Origin: Myxococcus sp. CA023
GTDB lineage: Bacteria; Myxococcota; Myxococcia; Myxococcales; Myxococcaceae
Length of the DNA stretch: 64,000 nucleotides
Direction of reading: 5' to 3'
NCBI RefSeq assembly: GCF_010998615.1
Contig: NZ_JAAEAH010000054.1
Location: 1 to 64,000, forward strand
The notes beneath the pieces are model-generated. The model had not been told where the DNA came from, did no database searches, and saw only the letters and a list, made by a program, of their open reading frames with translations. Position 1 is the stretch's first letter. Every line of letters starts with the position of its first letter. This document shows, piece by piece, positions 62,734-64,000 of this stretch. The translations under genes were made by a program, and so were the position numbers.

Positions 62734-64000
62734 ATGAGGCACTTCACCGCGTGGGGTGTGCTGTGTTTGTTGATGGCCGGGCCTGCCCGGGCGGAGCAGG
62801 CCGATACGCCGTCTCCAGGTCGATTCGCGCTGGCGCAGAACCAGTCGGATACCCCGCCGGACCGACTCATGCTCGCGCAGACGCGGTCCGATACTCCGCG
62901 GGACTCACTCACGCAGGAGCAGAAGCGGATCGAGGTGGTGCCTCCGGAGCACATCACGCTGGAGCAGGCGCTGTCGCTGTTGGACGAGCGCAGCCCGTGG
63001 GCCGCGGCGGAGCGCTCGCGCATTGACGTGGCGGCGGCGGACCGTGTCGAGGCGAGCATCCTGCCCAACCCATCGTTCAGCTACGGCACGCAGCTCCTGG
63101 CCGCGGGCGTGAACACCGGCTCGTCGGTGGTGCACGAGTTGTCGTTGGAGCAGCCCCTGATGATTTTCGGGCAGCGCGGCGTGCGCCGTGAGTTGGCGGA
63201 GCGCAACGTGTCCGCCGAGCAAGCGCGCGTGAAAGCCTCACTGGCGGAGCGCGCGCTGGTCGTGCGCGAGGCCTTCGCGGCGCTGCTGACGAACCAGGAG
63301 GAACTGAGCGTGCTGGAGGAGACGGCGGTGGACCTGGGGCGCGTGGAGAAGGTGGTGAAGGGCCGGGCGGCGGCGGGTGACTCCAGCCGGTATGACGTGG
63401 AGCGCATCGAGGTGGAGAGCCGCGCGCTGGAGGTGGAGGTGCTGAACGCTCGCGTCAGCGTGGCCGACGCCTCCGGACGGCTGGCCGCGTTGCTCGGCAT
63501 TGATGGGTGGCACCCGAAGGCGCAGGGCTCGTTGCGGACCACCGAATCCCTGCCGGACCTGCCGCTCCTGTGGGAGTCCGCCCAGCAGCGTCGGCCGTCG
63601 CTGGTGGCGGCGCGCGCGCGGCAGGCCGTGGCACGAGGTGGTCTGGACGTGGCACGCAGGGAGCGGCTGCCGGTGCCGTCCGTGGCGGCGGGTGTCATGT
63701 TCACCCGGAACGAGCAGAGCACCATCGCCCTGGTGGGCGTGGGACTGCCGTTGCCGCTCTTCGACCGGAACCAGGGCGCCGTCGCCCGGGCATCCGCGGA
63801 GATGCAGGCCGAGGCCCGCGCATTGGAAGCAGAGCTGGCCGAGGCTCGCGCGGAGCTGTCCCGGGCTCACGCCGTCCTGGAGGGCCGCAAGGGCGCGTTG
63901 GCGCGGCTGGAGCACGACGTGGTGGAGCGGCTGCCCACGGTGCGCCGGATGGCCGAGGACGCCTACCGCGAGGGGCGCGGAGGCATCCTGGAGTTGCTGG
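62734..64000 (+). CDS. epsM: EpsM, TolC-type outer membrane efflux protein (partial, cut at window end)
   Basis: At least 422 residues; the frame stays open to the last base. Signal peptide HFTAWGVLCLLMAGPARA, then a short repeated linker (QSDTPPDRLMLAQT and RSDTPRDSLTQEQ-like units), then the OEP fold: EHITLEQALSLLDERSPWAA, SYGTQLLAAGVNTGSSVVHE with LSLEQPLMIFGQRGVRRELA, and later VGVGLPLPLFDRNQGAVARA. Outer-membrane channel of the EpsK-EpsL-EpsM system. The product's C-terminal helices and stop are outside the window. Confidence 0.85.
   Translation, partial: MRHFTAWGVLCLLMAGPARAEQADTPSPGRFALAQNQSDTPPDRLMLAQTRSDTPRDSLTQEQKRIEVVPPEHITLEQALSLLDERSPWAAAERSRIDVAAADRVEASILPNPSFSYGTQLLAAGVNTGSSVVHELSLEQPLMIFGQRGVRRELAERNVSAEQARVKASLAERALVVREAFAALLTNQEELSVLEETAVDLGRVEKVVKGRAAAGDSSRYDVERIEVESRALEVEVLNARVSVADASGRLAALLGIDGWHPKAQGSLRTTESLPDLPLLWESAQQRRPSLVAARARQAVARGGLDVARRERLPVPSVAAGVMFTRNEQSTIALVGVGLPLPLFDRNQGAVARASAEMQAEARALEAELAEARAELSRAHAVLEGRKGALARLEHDVVERLPTVRRMAEDAYREGRGGILELL

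Noticed and set aside
62405-62737. 110-residue frame between epsL and epsM
   Set aside because: Arginine-rich with no recognisable domain; better explained by duplicated epsM 5' sequence. It overlaps the epsM start, so it could be a leader, but support is weak.

Overview
The window is high-GC DNA (coding stretches have strong G/C third positions) whose gene content fits a Myxococcus chromosome close to M. xanthus, in the origin-proximal part of the chromosome. The identification rests on mnmG-rsmG, parA-parB-bactofilin, a very large parS centromere and an eps exopolysaccharide locus in one window.

Layout. 1-4616: mnmG and rsmG with DnaA-box-like sequences between them, then two small genes of unknown function. 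4617-13141: about 8.5 kb with no convincing gene. It carries 24 parS-like sites (18 perfect GTTCCACGTGGAAC, six with one mismatch). Of these, 22 lie at 5961-9001, at roughly 80-bp intervals, and two single sites lie nearer parA. From 9081 to about 10.4 kb the periodic pattern continues as decayed 85-102-bp repeats without intact sites. 13142-15853: parA, parB, bacM and a lipoprotein gene, the machinery that reads the centromere and organises it with bactofilin. 16153-18795: a small membrane protein gene and the ergothioneine genes egtD-egtB. 19000-29470: mixed accessory genes, including a RelE/ParE-like protein, an XRE regulator, two tandem paralogous exported proteins with a CxxCH motif and cyclase-like repeats, an ornithine-cyclodeaminase-family enzyme, DUF4326, and a methyltransferase-like protein.

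29527-36389 is a minus-strand operon: sigma factor, zinc-finger anti-sigma factor and exported caspase-like protease (successive stop/start overlaps), then a large Fn3/FG-GAP lipoprotein. 36434-42133 is a second minus-strand operon: a 48-residue lipoprotein gene, a YwqG/DUF1963-like protein, three unknown proteins and a 745-residue metzincin-like protein (HEMGHNLGH). It looks like a toxin/effector-immunity module. These two operons are the best candidates for undescribed systems.

42188-64000 matches the M. xanthus eps region: epsA-D (glycosyltransferase, GH44 hydrolase, acyltransferase, glycosyltransferase), epsE, a response-regulator/histidine-kinase protein, an MgtE-type transporter, the polymerase wzyX, epsH, the NtrC-type regulator epsI (nla24) with its partner kinase epsJ, and an RND efflux set epsK-L-M, the last cut by the window end. 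Together these make, polymerise and regulate the exopolysaccharide used in social motility. No rRNA, tRNA, CRISPR array or intact insertion sequence was seen.
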